The notes beneath the pieces are model-generated. The model ran no database searches, had not been told where the DNA came from, and saw nothing but the letters and a program-made list of their open reading frames with translations. Below, piece by piece: positions 22,715 through 35,100 of a stretch of 64,000 nucleotides of DNA. Location of the stretch: the NCBI GenBank assembly GCA_034440575.1, contig JAOTOL010001429.1, positions 683,501 to 747,500 of the forward strand, given 5' to 3'. Source of the DNA: Imbricaverruca yamaguchii (lineage: Eukaryota > Arthropoda > Thecostraca > Neoverrucidae). Both the position numbers and the translations under genes were made by a program. Each line of letters begins with the position of its first letter. Position 1 is the stretch's first letter.

Positions 22715-22911
22715 ATTGTCTGTCTATTTATATATAGATGTCATTGTGTCAAACAGCGAAGGAAATTTGACAGTTCTTTGTGTAGCGAACTTTTATGCCG
22801 TATTAGAATAGAATTGTCTGTCTAGTTCATGTAGATGTCATTGCGTCAAACAGCGATTGAAATTCATCAGCTCTTTGTGTAGTGAACTTTTTGGGCGTAT
22901 CAGAATGAAAC
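22715..22911. repeat. Tandem duplication, ~98-bp unit, two copies
   Basis: The first unit begins attgtctgtctatttatat at 22715. The second begins attgtctgtctagttcatg at 22813. Both share gatgtcattg-gtcaaacagcga and gctctttgtgtag-gaactttt words. Confidence 0.75.
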
Positions 22912-23695
22912 CAAATATGGTGATATTTGGTCGCAGCCGGCGACAACTAGGGATATTTTCCCGGAAGGCTGGTGACATTTCATCGCAACCGTCTGGCAAA
23001 TCTGGCAGCCAGGCTTCTGGCTTTGTCATCCGCCATCTTCCTTTTCCCGTGGACGATCGCCGTTTGTCGAGTGGGGTTGGTGGAGATTTTATTCCGCCCG
23101 TGCATATTCTGTTGATACCGGTCTGAGTCGTATTGGTATTGACCGCTCTAATGGCTCTGTAGGAAAGAAGCTGCCGCAAGATATCAGTGATCAGGTATTT
23201 ACGAGTATGGGCTTAATTTGGATTAGGACAGCATGAGAAGCGCGCCGCTTTCGTCGATGCTTAACAGGACTGGTGATTGGTATGTGTTGCATCAGACGAA
23301 ATCCAAGAATTAGTCACCCACTATGGGAAAACATTTATTAGATGGTGGGTAGTGAGCATACAGTATAAGTTCCATGGCCTTAGTGCAAATGAGCAATTGG
23401 GGTTTGAATCAGCCATCACGTTACTGCTGTGCCACCACACTAACCGAGCCTTTAGTCGGTTTTACGGAATCAATTTGCTCTCCCGTCTAGCCACTCTTGA
23501 TCCTTCTAAGTCGATCCTTGCTTCAACTAAACGTTCCAGACATGAACTAAACAAGTACATCAAAGAACTTATTATTCATAAAAATTAGTTTCAATCAATT
23601 TTTTTCTTCAGTTTTTTAGCACAAAGTAATTGCTTCTTGGTGGTGAGAATTCAACAATTTTAGATGGATTGCTTTAGTATAATCTTCCTTAAACT
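22912..23695. other. Non-coding, one unassigned open frame
   Basis: A 103-codon frame (23277-23588, +) reads smoothly (for example ANEQLGFESAITLLLCHHTN), but no family is recognised and there is no supporting splice or promoter signal. The rest shows nothing. Confidence 0.3.
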
Positions 23696-23816
23696 TGTAT
23701 ATTCTGAAACCTATATAAAGACATAAAGACATAAAAGATTAGTGCAACTCCGAGCCACAAGGGCCCTTCTTGGTTGCACTCTGTACACTGAACCAGTTGC
23801 CCACCAAATCTGCCAA

Positions 23817-26552
23817 TCAGCCCTCCCTGTAATACTGAAAAGCAAGCCCTCTATTCTTATAATGATTGTCTATGCTGTTTTTAAAGATGTTCAATGTGCT
23901 GCTACTGACGATGTTTTCTGGCAGCTGGTTCCAGTGTTCCACTACCCTGTTGGTGAAGAAAGTTTGTCTTAACCTTGTTCTGCTGTGGTTAATTTTAATT
24001 TTGAATTTATGACCTCTAATTGCATCATTTCTGTTAAATCCAAACATTTCCCCAAGGTATCCCCTCTCCAGACCATTGACAAATTTAAAGATCTCGATGA
24101 GATCTCCTCTCAGCCTTCTATATCTAAGTGAAAACATATTCAATTTCTTCAATCTTTCCTCATATGCCAGGTTGCTTATGCCATTAACCATTTTTGTAGC
24201 CCTCTTTTGTACTCTCTCTAAAAGCCAACAATCTTTTTCATAGCTAGGAGACCAAGCTTGGATGCAGTATTCCAAATGTGGCCTGACGTATGCACAGTAA
24301 AGCTTCCTGATCACTTCCTCACTTCTGTATGATACATTCCTATTTATTCCCCGAGCATTCTCAGTGCCTTCTTCCTGGCTTCCTTGGTCTGTTCTGATGC
24401 CCCCAATTTTGTGTTTAGAATAACACCTAAATCCTTCTCCTGTTGAGTCACTGATAGCACTTGGCCACCCATCAAGTATGGAGCCTTCATATGCTGCTTA
24501 CCTACATGCATGATTTTGCACTTATCAAAGTTAAATTTCATTTGCCATTCTTTGGACCACTTCACAGGTTCACCTATGTCTTTTGCAGCGAGATATGCTC
24601 ATCCTGACCTGTTATTGCCCTAAAGACCTTCAAATCATCTGCAAATTTCAAAACTTTACTGCTTAGGCCACTTTCAATGTTATTTACAAATATAATGAAC
24701 AGTAATGGCCCTAGTACTGACCCCTGGGGGACTCCACTAAGAACATTTTGCCATGATGACTTTGTACCATTTAGCATCACTCTTTGCTGTCTATCTGAAA
24801 GCCACAACTCTATCCATTTTAAGATGCTACCTGCAATACCATGGGACTGAAGCTGTATCATTAACCGTTTATGGGGTACCTTGTCAAAGGCCTTACTAAA
24901 GTCAAGATATGCTACATCAACCTGATTTCCCTGATCAAATTTTTCTGTGGCGAAGTTCAAAAAGTCCAAGAGGTTTGTGAGACACGATCGTCCTTTTCTA
25001 AATCCATGTTGAGTATCTTGAATCAATCTGCTACCTTCCAGATAACTAACTATTCTATCCTTGACAGTGTTGGCAAAACTGGCATTTGTTGGTGTCATGC
25101 ATACCAATACATTTTGTACTCCAGGATTGTAACTAGACTAAATGAAGTATTTTGTACTCCAGAAGGGAAAAGGAAGAACAACATTGTTTGGTTGAGTGCT
25201 ACCACTCAAAATCCATACCTGAAAACAACCAGCAGTTTCAGCACTCCCTAAGTGCCAACCCATGAACAACCACAATACAACTTTGAATGGTGTCAAATGG
25301 TACCTTTTGTAAGCACAATGTGTTGTGCTAGAAACATCTGCACAAATGGTGGCATGTGATGTCATGTGAGAAGATGCTATATTTTTTGTTTATTTGTGTC
25401 AATATAGTTAATAATTAATTCAATATTTATTCAATATTGATTCACCATCTATCTATTCTGATATATTATATATTTATATTAATAAATATTTATTCAATAT
25501 TTATTATTAGATATTTGTTTTGAGTGGTTGCCAAGAAGTACCAGAAATCCTATTTGGCAAATCTGGGTACTTGGTATTGCCAGAGTAAATACTTGAGCCT
25601 TGTTTGTCATTAAGGTGCTTTGAATCTGCATTTGAAGGTCATGTTGTTAAACAGACAACTTTTTAGACACAATGAGCCTCTTCAATGAAAAAAAGTCACC
25701 TTAAATTTCCTCAGTGGCTTTGGAGAAGCAGTTCTCTGAGGTGATGACACCATGAAACTGATGCCATTTGTGAACTTATGAATGACTATCAAATATTTTT
25801 GTAATCTGTGCAAAGATAAATCATGTGGCTTGAAATATAACTGCATTTGGGGTTCATCAATGCCAGTGAAAACATTGTTTCAGCCACAAAACAGGTTAAT
25901 TGTCACCAAGTGACCAGTATTTTTGTACTCCAGCTAAATTTTGTACTCCACTACCAAGAAAAAATGTGGAAATCCTACACTGATCCTTGATAATTGATTT
26001 GAGTACCTTGCAGACTAGGGATGTGAGACTTATTGGCCTATAGTTTTCAACTTTCCCTCTTTCTCCTTTCTTGAAAATAGGAACTACATTTGCCCTTTTC
26101 CAGTCTGTTGGAATTTCATTATGTGAAACTGATCTACAAAATATTATACTAAGTGGAAATGCCAGTTCCTTTTCAGTTTCCCACAACACCCTAGCATAAA
26201 TATCATCAGGTCCTGCTGCCTTATTTGGCTTTATTTTCCTGATATGATTGTAAACAACATCACTACCAATGAAATCAACATCATTTGTCAGATCCCATGT
26301 AACTGAACTATGGTGTACGATCGGCAGATTGGTCATATCTTCCAATGTAAACACTGATTTGAACTGCTTGCTCAGCTCCTCAACCATCTCACTATCCTCA
26401 CCCAATGTAGTCCCGTTTACTTCCAGTGGACCAATTGTGCTAGAAACTTTACTCAGCTTGTAGAAACTAAAGAACTTTTTACTGTCTCCATTACAGTTTC
26501 TAGCTAAATCCAGTTCCTTTGCTTGCTTTGCTGCTCTGGTTTTTTGCTTCAC
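23817..26552 (-). pseudogene. CR1-like reverse transcriptase remains
   Basis: Segments in order: KKFFSFYKLSKVSSTIGPLE and KPNKAAGPDDIYARVL with WKRANVVPIFKKGE, NYRPISLTS (26552-26000); after the hAT insertion YLEGSRLIQDTQHGFRKGRS, VAYLDFSKAFDKVPHKRL, LSGVPQGSVLGPLLFIIFVN and the active-site box FADDLKVFRA (25070-24600); EKDLGVILNTKL (24565-24344); and the C-terminal KLYCAYVRPHLEYCIQAWSP with VEHWNQLPENIV (24314-23817). The polymerase aspartates (LDF and FADD) are present. Frameshifts near 24570 and 24330 and the insertion kill it. Confidence 0.88.
25057..25990. mobile_element. 918-bp non-autonomous hAT element nested in the LINE, 8-bp target duplication
   Basis: The perfect 8-mer atccttga lies at 25057-25064 and 25983-25990. 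The element (25065-25982) begins CAGTGTTGG and ends CCTACACTG, inverted ends of hAT type. Removing it and one duplication rejoins the LINE frame (IIKD|RIVSYLEGS), which proves the insertion order. Four copies of ttttgtactcca sit near the ends (about 25113, 25150, 25920, 25939), all in the same orientation; they may be subterminal binding sites. No transposase is encoded. A free-standing AT-rich patch (25380-25510) lies inside. Confidence 0.94.
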
Positions 26553-26639
26553 AGTGTCTCTAGCTTTTCAATACGCCTTTAGATTAATGACATTTGAGGC
26601 TTCTTTAAAAACTCTAAATGCATATCCCAATAGATGGCA

Positions 26640-29600
26640 CGTAACAAGTCAGTCAGTGTGTGCAAGTCCTACTCCTGGGGGTGTGTTGTGAATATTTATT
26701 AGTTGTGTGGTGTGACCATGTCAGGAGTATCAGGTACAGATTAATAAACTTGTGTGACATAATTTAAGTATACTTTTCTTCATATTTTGTCTGCTGTTGC
26801 TCAGGAAGTTAGCTTACAACCACATCCTTTGTTAATTTAACCATTGCACCAATTTGCTCTGTGGCATTCATTCGTCGGCTGCCATACGCAGTAGAGCTGA
26901 GTGTAAATCAGAAAGCCTATTGCACTTTACTGGTGTTTGTAAGTTTAATTTTACTTATTTTAGCATTGTCGACAGTAAAACCTATTTTCTTGTTAAAACT
27001 GAACTATATTTTGTAGTCACTTAATGTATGCAGATCATTAGGCCAGGTCTTCTCCCTCTATCTCATACTATGTATCAGGAAATAGACCTGGGACCTGCGA
27101 GCAAAGTTCCGCTGTAAACCAGACTTTTGTTACCCTGCATTCTTAGCAGCTTGGAGGCTGTTGGTGAAGGTGGGAAAAGCCTTCCAGTTTTTTGGTCATC
27201 CTAGGGCATCCTCTATAAGAGTGGGAAACTTGCTTTCCAGGTTTTGAGGGTAAATTTGTCTTAAAAGGTGTTTTGGGAATTTTTGGATTTTTTCATCATG
27301 AGGGTGATTTGGAAGACCTGACCACTTGTTTTCTCTGGAAAGGTTTACTTTTCAATGATGTCATAGTCACTTCTGTAACCTCCAATAAATACTGTGAGAA
27401 TTAATAATCAAATAAGAAGGCCTCACCTGACATAATATAATCTACTCTCATCTAAACTAGTATAAGCTCATATGTTTTAATTTAAAAATGGCCACAAAGT
27501 TTATTGTGATGTCACCAGTATGTCACAGTCCCAAACCAGCCTGTTCAGTTTCAGCATTCTTGTGTAATGATGGTGGTCTGCCATCTGTGTGGGAAAGGTT
27601 GAAGTTAAGCATTTTTTATGTAAATTAGTGCTGAATCAAGCATGTGGAGTGTTGAACTTCCCTTTAGTCACTTCCAAGAAGTGCTAGGTGAGGGATGTAA
27701 AAATTATGGCATAAATAATAGTGGTGTGGCATAAATGGCACATTATGGAAGTTATCGCTATGATGCTAATAGAAATAGATATTTGTGGGAAAAGCAAGTG
27801 GTATCTTTTGAATCATGTTCATGAACATCGTATTAAAGAATACAGGAATTCCCAAAACCTTTTAAGCAAAATACCATTTGGAGTTGCAGTACACCAATTT
27901 CATCTGGAGTACATCCTGGGTACATTATATTGTTGTGAGTAATATCTCTACAGTAACTAGCAGAAGAGACTTATGTAGTCAGTACATCAGGTAAGTTTAG
28001 AGGTCAAGGTAAATTTGACCCTTTAAAAAAATGATAAATTTCTCTGTGAGGATGATGTAACCATTGCTTGCTTTTCTCTGCAAATAAGTACCTTTAAGAC
28101 AATGGGGTTGGTGGAATTGATGATGCCATAAGCAAGATACAGAGTAAATGTGCTATGATATAAATGGTGTTCCATGAGTTAACACTGCAAGCTTTTTGAT
28201 TTTGATACCTTAATGGGATCATGCAGGCTGTGGCTAATCTATTTGTACCTCAATGATGTCATGCTGACCAGTGCAGCATTCAGACTGCATCTCATATACC
28301 TTTGATGCTTTGAGAAGGAACGAACACCCTTGCTGGGAATGGCACTGTTTTGATAAAAATTCTAACCTTCATCTAGACTAGACCATCATTGAAAGAAGGT
28401 TTAATTATTATGTTAGATGCTCCAGTGCAACCCACACATGGTGAAGCTAGACTTACACTGATATGTGGCATATCTTGAACATGGCTGTGTCTGGCTATTG
28501 TATTGACATTTCCTGAGTGTTCTGCTTTTAGCAGTGTTCTACTTAGAATGAAAAGTTTAACAATTATGTATGAATAGATAAAGCAGACAAAACAAAATAG
28601 CATAACCTGACCTAGACTGAGATGGTGTAGGATAATATATAAAGAATATTATGGCACAATGTAGCCTAACAACTGGAATACCAGGATTTTTCCCAACTTT
28701 TCAGTCATAGCATCAGATCTAGGTGACTAGGTGACTGCTGCTAATGTTAATAGCATTCCAAGGAACATTTGGCCTTGATCATAGGTTATGGGTGCACCTG
28801 GCTTGGAAAAATGTTTGTTGTCTGGAATAAATGCTGAATTAAGCCAGGAACATGAGATTTGTATGCTAGAGTATTGAGTTTAATGCATGAAATGCTGAAT
28901 TTGTTTATCATGTCTGTGACATACCAGGTATGGGTACATTTATTCAATGGGCTATATTTGTAGAGAGAAGATAGTGATGGTGTATTTTTTTCAAAATTAA
29001 AAGTAGTCGTTTGCAGAGAAAATAAGTGGTCAAATCGGCTTCGATGTTGCAATACACTTTATTCACACAAAAGTCAAATTTTGCCTTCACCTCCAATAAT
29101 ACAGTACGAAATATGCACAAGTAATATGCATCATCACTTTTGTTCAAATCAGATGTTGGCATGGGGAAAACAATGGGTTGCAGTTTGGCAGGGAATAGTG
29201 ATAATCAGCACAGCTTTGCCTCTCATAACTCAGGAGCAATATGCTTTCCTTTCACTGTTTGTTTCAGTACAAGGCTAGCCATGTGGAAAACAAAATAAGA
29301 AGACTTCACACTTCACCCTCAGCTCAGAGCACATGCTATCTATACAGCTAATTCCCTATGTAATATGAGCCCATCTTTGCTACCACACATACCACAGTCA
29401 GATGTTATAGCTGTGCACAACATGGTTCAACGAAGTACTTGTTTTTGTGGCATGATGCTGTTAACCATGTGTTCACAACTGTTAGATGTTATGACATAAA
29501 AAATGCCTTGTACCAATTAGGCGAGACAGGTTTCAGAACAGGAAGCATTAATGCAGCCAGTTCTTGTTGGTGCACTCAATGAATCCAGAGAATGTGTCTT

Positions 29601-31030
29601 AACATGATATAATTTTTGTATGATGTTGGTGCAAACTCAGGTTTTGGCATGTGCAACTCCATAGTCCAGTGACTGTATGACATTGTATTCAGTGTGTAGG
29701 TGCACCATCTTGTGAGAGGTGTTGGCACATTGTCATCTGCCTTTCCAGTGGGTGAGCTTGAGTGAAGTTGTGGTCTGGCTGCTGACTGCTATGAAAAGTG
29801 GTTAGTTTGAGTGGTAACTGTAAGTTGAATAACCAGTGTTTTTGTTAGTCTTCTGTTTGTTTTTATTCATATATTTGTTCCCACATATGTGCTGGAGTAC
29901 ATGCAATGCCCATCCTGTGCAGTATGAATACAGAGAGCAAAAATGTTGTTGGAGATACAACCTCTGAAGAGGATCCTTAATTCCCACTCCTCTCTCCAAA
30001 CTATCCTCATTCTTCTGATCTGGAGTTCAGGGGTGCATCAACTACATTGGTCATACAGCATCCTTCTCATTTGGAAGTTGATGGTGATGTTCAACAATGA
30101 GCTGTTTGTGGCAAAATGTTCAAGATTGATTGGAAAGCCCAGCCAGATCCAAATATCACAGAATTGAGTAAATATTTCATTTTTGTACTGAATTACCAGA
30201 CAGCTTTGCTTGATGCTCAGGATTGCAACAGTTACCACCCAGTGCACAGTCACCATCACAGATCCGACCATATGGAAGCTCAACATGGCTGGTGCACCCT
30301 AAAGCCAAAATAACTAACAGATCTGGACCATGCTGGTGGCTGGTCAGTTGACTTCAGCCCCACAGTCACCATCAGTGTCTTGGAGCTGTTTTTTTTTGTG
30401 TGTAGGGTGGAGGGAAAATAGTTTAGTTAAACTTACAAATATCAGTGAATAAGTTTTTTTTTTGCATGGGGCTGCACTCAGCTGTATGGTATTTGGCAGC
30501 TGATATATGACTCCCAGATGACAAATTCATGCTATAGTTAAATTAGCAAAGGATGTGATTATAAAACAATTTCCTGAGCAACAGTAGATCATATGATACA
30601 CAAAAGTACAAAGCACAAAAGTATACTTTATCAATGTTAACCAAGTTATATGGTATTGTCATGCTTTAAGGTCATAGCAAACCAAGTTTTACATACATTT
30701 GCATCTGTAAAGCAAACAAATGAGTTAGGTATATTTTGGCTGGGGTGGTTTAGGTTTAAGTTAAAGAAGTTAATTTTTTTTTGCGAATTTTTTTTTGGTT
30801 CAGAAGCAGATTATGCTAGGACAGGTCGGGTAAAAAAAAATAACATCAAAATCTTGAGCAAATAAATTACCTTGTTTTTTTCTCCAGATGGAGCCTATGT
30901 TAGATTTGGTTATGTTATGTTGCAATTTTTCTCAACATTTCTTTGTATGCTGTTACCTAACTTGGGGCCAATTTTTATTATTTTGCTCACAACTTGAAAA
31001 CTAATAATTTGCACAGAAAATGAGTGGTTC
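26640..31030. other. AT-rich, CpG-poor block with diverged inverted-repeat arms
   Basis: No exon or known protein was found. One arm at 26765-26960 and another at about 30425-30632 are diverged reverse complements. Shared words include agtatactttt, ctgttgctcaggaa, cacatcctttg, agctgagtg and tgtaagttta. Between them the sequence is AT-rich and nearly free of CG dinucleotides (none in 27421-27720). It may be a large decayed DNA transposon or two copies of a dispersed repeat in opposite orientation. Near 30027-30060 a short segment (aggggtgcatcaactacatt) resembles the short retroposed module described at 35043. Confidence 0.5.
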
Positions 31031-31042
31031 CATCACCTCAGT

Positions 31043-31201
31043 GGGGAGGAGTAGCCTAGGAGTAAGTTGTCCATCTCAAAATCCAAAGATTGCTGGTTTG
31101 AGCCCCACCTGTCACCTCTGTCCGCAACCAATCGGTGTGAGAGATTGGCGATGCTACACGACTCAGCGGTCGACGTGTCATAAAAAGACCACCACCACCC
31201 G
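31043..31201 (+). mobile_element. tRNA-derived SINE (type 1) with 10-bp target duplication
   Basis: Flanked by tcacctcagt at 31033-31042 and 31202-31211. The head ggggaggagtagcctaggag matches the rc heads at 59368 and 50373; the B-box-like ctggtttgagcc follows. The shared central domain aatcggtgtgagagattggc is next, then the 3' stem-loop gatgct...gtgtcat, then an A-rich tail passing into (acc)n. It lies about 120 bp upstream of the RBM12 first coding exon. Confidence 0.85.
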
Positions 31202-31321
31202 TCACCTCAGTCATATTCGTTGTGTGAATTCGCACACCTCAATCACATAAAGTTGTGGAATGCTGGTGGAAGTGTTGGACAATGGTTGGCAGCGTTTGCC
31301 GACACCGTGTTCTTGTTTCAG

Positions 31322-31387
31322 TGCGTAGTGGACGACGGTGCCGGGGAGAAGCAGACGAATCGGCTGACCGCCCTGGGCTTCACGTAG
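31322..31387 (+). CDS. Candidate terminal exon of an upstream gene (or 5' UTR of RBM12)
   Basis: A good acceptor (gtgttcttgtttcag, AG at 31320-31321) opens a frame of 21 codons, CVVDDGAGEKQTNRLT and five more, then TAG at 31385. The stop is 34 nt before the RBM12 ATG. The residue pattern looks protein-like and the GC-rich codons match the real exons here. If real, the transcript would carry the end of one protein and the start of another (a dicistronic or overlapping arrangement). Otherwise this is the 5' UTR part of the RBM12 first coding exon (31322-31564). No family was recognised for the short peptide. Confidence 0.3.
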   Translation, partial: CVVDDGAGEKQTNRLTALGFT

Positions 31388-31421
31388 CCGCAGGCGTCGT
31401 TGCGTAGTTCAGTCAAAGACG

Positions 31422-31564
31422 ATGAGCGTTATAATAAGACTACAGAACCTGCCATGGTCGGCGAACTCGGCGGACATCCGACAGTTCTTCCGGGGCCTGT
31501 CCATACCGGATGGAGGGGTCCACATTGTTGGCGGCGAGCAAGGAGATGCTTTTATAGCATTTAG
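31422..31564 (+). CDS. RBM12: RBM12-like RNA-binding protein, first coding exon (N-terminal half of RRM1)
   Basis: RBM12 proteins are nuclear RNA-binding proteins with an atypical N-terminal RRM. The ATG at 31422 gives MSVIIRLQNLPWSANSA, then DIRQFFRGLSIPDGGVHIVG and GEQGDAFIAF, which lines up without gaps with the start of the family: RNP2-like VIIRLQNL, then the beta2-beta3 region. The ATG sits exactly where family proteins start. The exon ends TTTAG|GTAACG at 31565, leaving AG (two bases). The C at 56019 completes a Ser codon, and the protein continues SDEDARQAMM as in family members. The upstream context is either 5' UTR or a preceding cistron. Confidence 0.93.
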
Positions 31565-31672
31565 GTAACGGTCATTCGCTTTCATTCTTGTCATAGCACG
31601 CTGACTCTTGTGCTGATGGATGTTAATTCTCCTTTTTCAGGTGAAATTAGTGCAGGTGATGGACTGCTTTCA

Positions 31673-31822
<150 letters not shown>

Positions 31823-31859
31823 CATACATGCATATATACATAGTCACCAATGACACTCA

Positions 31860-34690
31860 AAGAAGTAGTCTCGATTTATTTTGTTTGTATTTTGTTTTTG
31901 TGATTACAATGTTCATTATCTTGAACATTATAGCAGTTTGGCACCAATGCTGCTACATCTTGATGCAGTGGGACCGTTTGATAACAATGTAATGGCATAA
32001 TTTGGGTCCTTGCACACATTCTGGGTTGTCATCATCACATGGCCCGCAACTCCTCTGCCCAAGATGTGCTCAGCTTGTGGACGGGGACACAGCCAATGCA
32101 TAGATTGAGGTACAGAACAGTGTTAGAGGGCTAGGGATTGAAGAAGCGATTAAGTGGCTCCGGGACTGCTGAAGCTGATAACCGACGAGATCGTGGACTG
32201 GTCGGTTGGGTCCTATGCTAAAATTGGATTTGTGAGCAACTCAATTGAATGCTGAAGGAGCTCATACAGAGATCAGAAGTTCCACTTATGTACAGCGACA
32301 CGCAACACACCTCTCCTGGAACTTCAGCGGTACGACATCATCGCCATTCTCTGAGCTCCAGTCATGTCGCAGCACTTTTCCATCGTCCCCCGATCTCCAG
32401 CTAAACAAGGTAGCATCTCGGCCGTCAGCCGACTCGTATCCCACCGAGCTCGATGTGTCTCGAGTCAACGCATGGGCTCCCGTCACTATTGGGCTTCAGC
32501 TGGATAGGTCCGCGTCACTAATTGCGAAGTGTACATGGCGCGTATCAAACGTTACCTGGGAATCATGGGCCGTACCCCACCAGTGTTGGCCGGGGCAGAG
32601 TCAGTGTCCGATCCGCCTCAGAACAGAACAATGTCCTTCGAACTGTAGCTACACGGCCACGGCGAGCATCTCGGGTGTGGAAAATCAAGGGATTTAGACC
32701 AATGTAAAATCTGGTGCGGGGAATCAAGTTATAAGGAAACAGACTGAAACGGGGCATTAAAAGTTTCTGCTAGGTCCGTCGGGGAAAGGATGTGTATGTC
32801 TCGTTCTTAGTTCGGAATTTGTAGTCTGACAAAAATGCTGGTGTGTCATGCCATTCCAATGCTCGTGTGTGTGTGTCGCGAGTGGCAGCTTTCCTGCTTG
32901 CTCCATGGCTGACTATATCCCTGCATTGGTTTGTGTGCTATGAGTAGGGGTTGGTGGCTTAGCGGTCGTCACGCCGTGCAGCGGCCAAGTCAAGAAGTAG
33001 CCTGGCGAATTTGTAATTTGAAGAACGTGGGACAAGAATACTTTAATTAAAATACGTACTGGATTTGTGAGATTCTGATCTTTGAGGGGCGGGTTTGGAG
33101 GCAAATTTGCAAACCGACTTTACTTGGTGTCCTGAAGCCACGAAGTAATTTGAAATGCTGCTGTTAAAACCTGGAGCATTGAAGTACAGCATCAGCATCA
33201 GCACAAGTCGATTCAGGGTGTGCTAAAGGAAATGTAGGCTATTCAATGTCTTTCAGCAGGATTTGTACAATGCTTAGGATCGTGTGTGGACAACCGCTGA
33301 CAAACAAGGACTTAGTTACTATATCTATATTTATGCTCAATGAACCATAATAACTAACAAAGTGACATAAACATCAACAGTGGCGCTCACGTATGACTGC
33401 TTCCCGCTGACTGCTTCACGTGACACTGCTTCCCCGTCTGAATTTGTTTTTCCTTTTCACGGGAGAAATCTCCAGCGGCGTTTTCGCCAGCATCGAACAA
33501 TGTGGCTTGCTGCAGTTGATGTGCCAAAATTATTTCCATTTCATGTGCTTGGGTGTTTGTGCGATACGTAGTTTCAAAGTAGGAAATTGAACTTGCTTTC
33601 GGTATGTTAGTTGGATTAGTTAGAGATGACTGAGGGGTCTTCTGCATTGCTGAAAGACGTTGATTAAAATGCGATTTTAATTGTGTCCTAACTCGGGGTT
33701 GCAACATTTTGTGCATCCTAAATCTAGCCCATGAATCGGTTTATATCTTGGGACTCGCCATCAAGATGTTTCTTTTCTCGTCGAATCACGTCGATTGTAT
33801 GGACACCATTAAGAGGGTACTAAACCAACACGGACAAGACGATCACAGCTGTGAAAGGGTGTTAAGATCATAACCAGTACCAAGATATACAAATGCAGAC
33901 GCCGTCATGTAATGCTCAGAACACCGAGACGTGCATGTGATTGCTGGTTTGTTTGAGGGAGGTGCTCAGTTTATTTTAAATAACTAGGGGTCGGGCCCAG
34001 TGTCCCAATGTACATGTGGTGCCATGGAGGACAAGTGAAAAATTGTCCAAAGTGGTGGTGGAAAATGAAGGTGAACGTAGCGTTAAGCTTGATTGAAGAC
34101 ATGTTAAGGTAATGACATGCATATTAATTGAACTTTTTTCAATTCATGCATATTAATTGATTGATCAGTTGAACTTATCTCACCAGATTGAGGGAGTCGA
34201 GACTAATATGCAAATATGAATACGATGCGGATTTTCTCCCAACTTTTGGTAGGCTACTTCTGTCGGTTAACTACTTGGGACCTCATTAGTTTGATCGGAC
34301 CACATGTCTCCAATTCCGGTTATTGGGTAACCCTCTGCATGCTTACGCAAATCAGTGTCAGCACATGCCATATGTAAGTGCAGTTATAGATCGAAGGTCA
34401 CCAGCAATATGTACCTTGCAAATTGTAAATATCGGTCGTTGATACTGTGCGCTGATTTTTTTTTCGAATAGATAGGGTGAATAACTCTGGACAAAAGTGG
34501 TGTTCCAGTAGCCACAGATCGTGGTGCATCGGCGATAACTTTGCAATAGTATGCTGTCCACCCATGAGTGTTCCTTTTTCCAAACATACATTTAGCATCC
34601 AAATCATATCGCACCATTATTCATATCAATATCTAGCCCACAATTATACAAAATATCATCAATAATAACAATATCCAGCTTCCAGCCTCC
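31860..34690. other. Intronic sequence without a recognised element
   Basis: A 150-codon frame at 32245-32697 (+) has mixed composition and no recognised domain; it is not called as a gene. Short repeats of atgcatattaattga occur at 34118-34160. Nothing else is supported. Confidence 0.35.
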
Positions 34691-34737
34691 AGGGCAAAAT
34701 GACCCTGGATGTCGACGCGCCTCTAAACCCAAATAAA
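34691..34737 (+). mobile_element. Diverged 3'-module (micro-retroposon-like)
   Basis: The order of parts is agggcaaaatgaccctgg, then gtcgacgcgcc, then tctaaacccaaataaatcaa. This matches the LINE 3' stem-loop plus tail described at 43068. No clear target duplication. Confidence 0.55.
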
Positions 34738-35042
34738 TCAACTATATAAAAGACCACACGATCTACACGATATGTACATGTGTCGGTACTTGTACTCCTG
34801 CGATGTTTAGGCAGGTTTGCAATGTATCCACGGATACTGGTAATTGAACTCGTCAATCGGTTTGTTCTCAACCTTTGCGCCTCATCGAGTAATGTGGTGC
34901 ATAGGTAACCTTCAACTATCGAAGAACGCCATAGTCTTTACTGTACGGGGTCAGACTGTTCGGGATGTTATAATTTCCAGTCGGCAAGTTTCCAACATGC
35001 ATATCGTGCCCGGGCCGAGGCGGGCTACGCTTACACCAGGAG

Positions 35043-35100
35043 TTAGTTAGTTATTTGGGTTTTAGGGCGCATCAACTGCAGTGGTTATACAGCGCCCATA
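35043..35100 (-). mobile_element. 58-bp micro-retroposon with perfect 13-bp target duplication
   Basis: cttacaccaggag flanks the insert at 35030-35042 and 35101-35113. In its own sense (reverse strand) the unit starts tatgggcgctgtataacc, forms the GGGCGC...GCGCCC stem-loop, and ends aaacccaaataa followed by (ctaa)n. It is the last ~58 nt of the I-like LINE 3' end and contains nothing else. Confidence 0.88.

Larger units (their letters stand above)
23700..26630 (-). mobile_element. CR1-like LINE, 5' truncated, split by a hAT insertion
   Basis: The reverse strand carries the reverse transcriptase in order from about 26600 to 23817, interrupted at 25065-25982. The 3' end has a short UTR and a (tttatgtc)n tail (23718-23735 on the + strand as gacataaa repeats). 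A second copy of this 3' end, in opposite orientation, is at 41020-41168, which confirms the terminus. No gag or endonuclease part remains. The short microsatellite-like tail is typical of CR1/L2-type elements; exact clade is inference. Confidence 0.88.

Noticed and set aside
32245..32697. 150-codon frame in RBM12 intron 1
   Set aside because: No domain, no clear splice or promoter context and ordinary composition; kept only as an unassigned frame.
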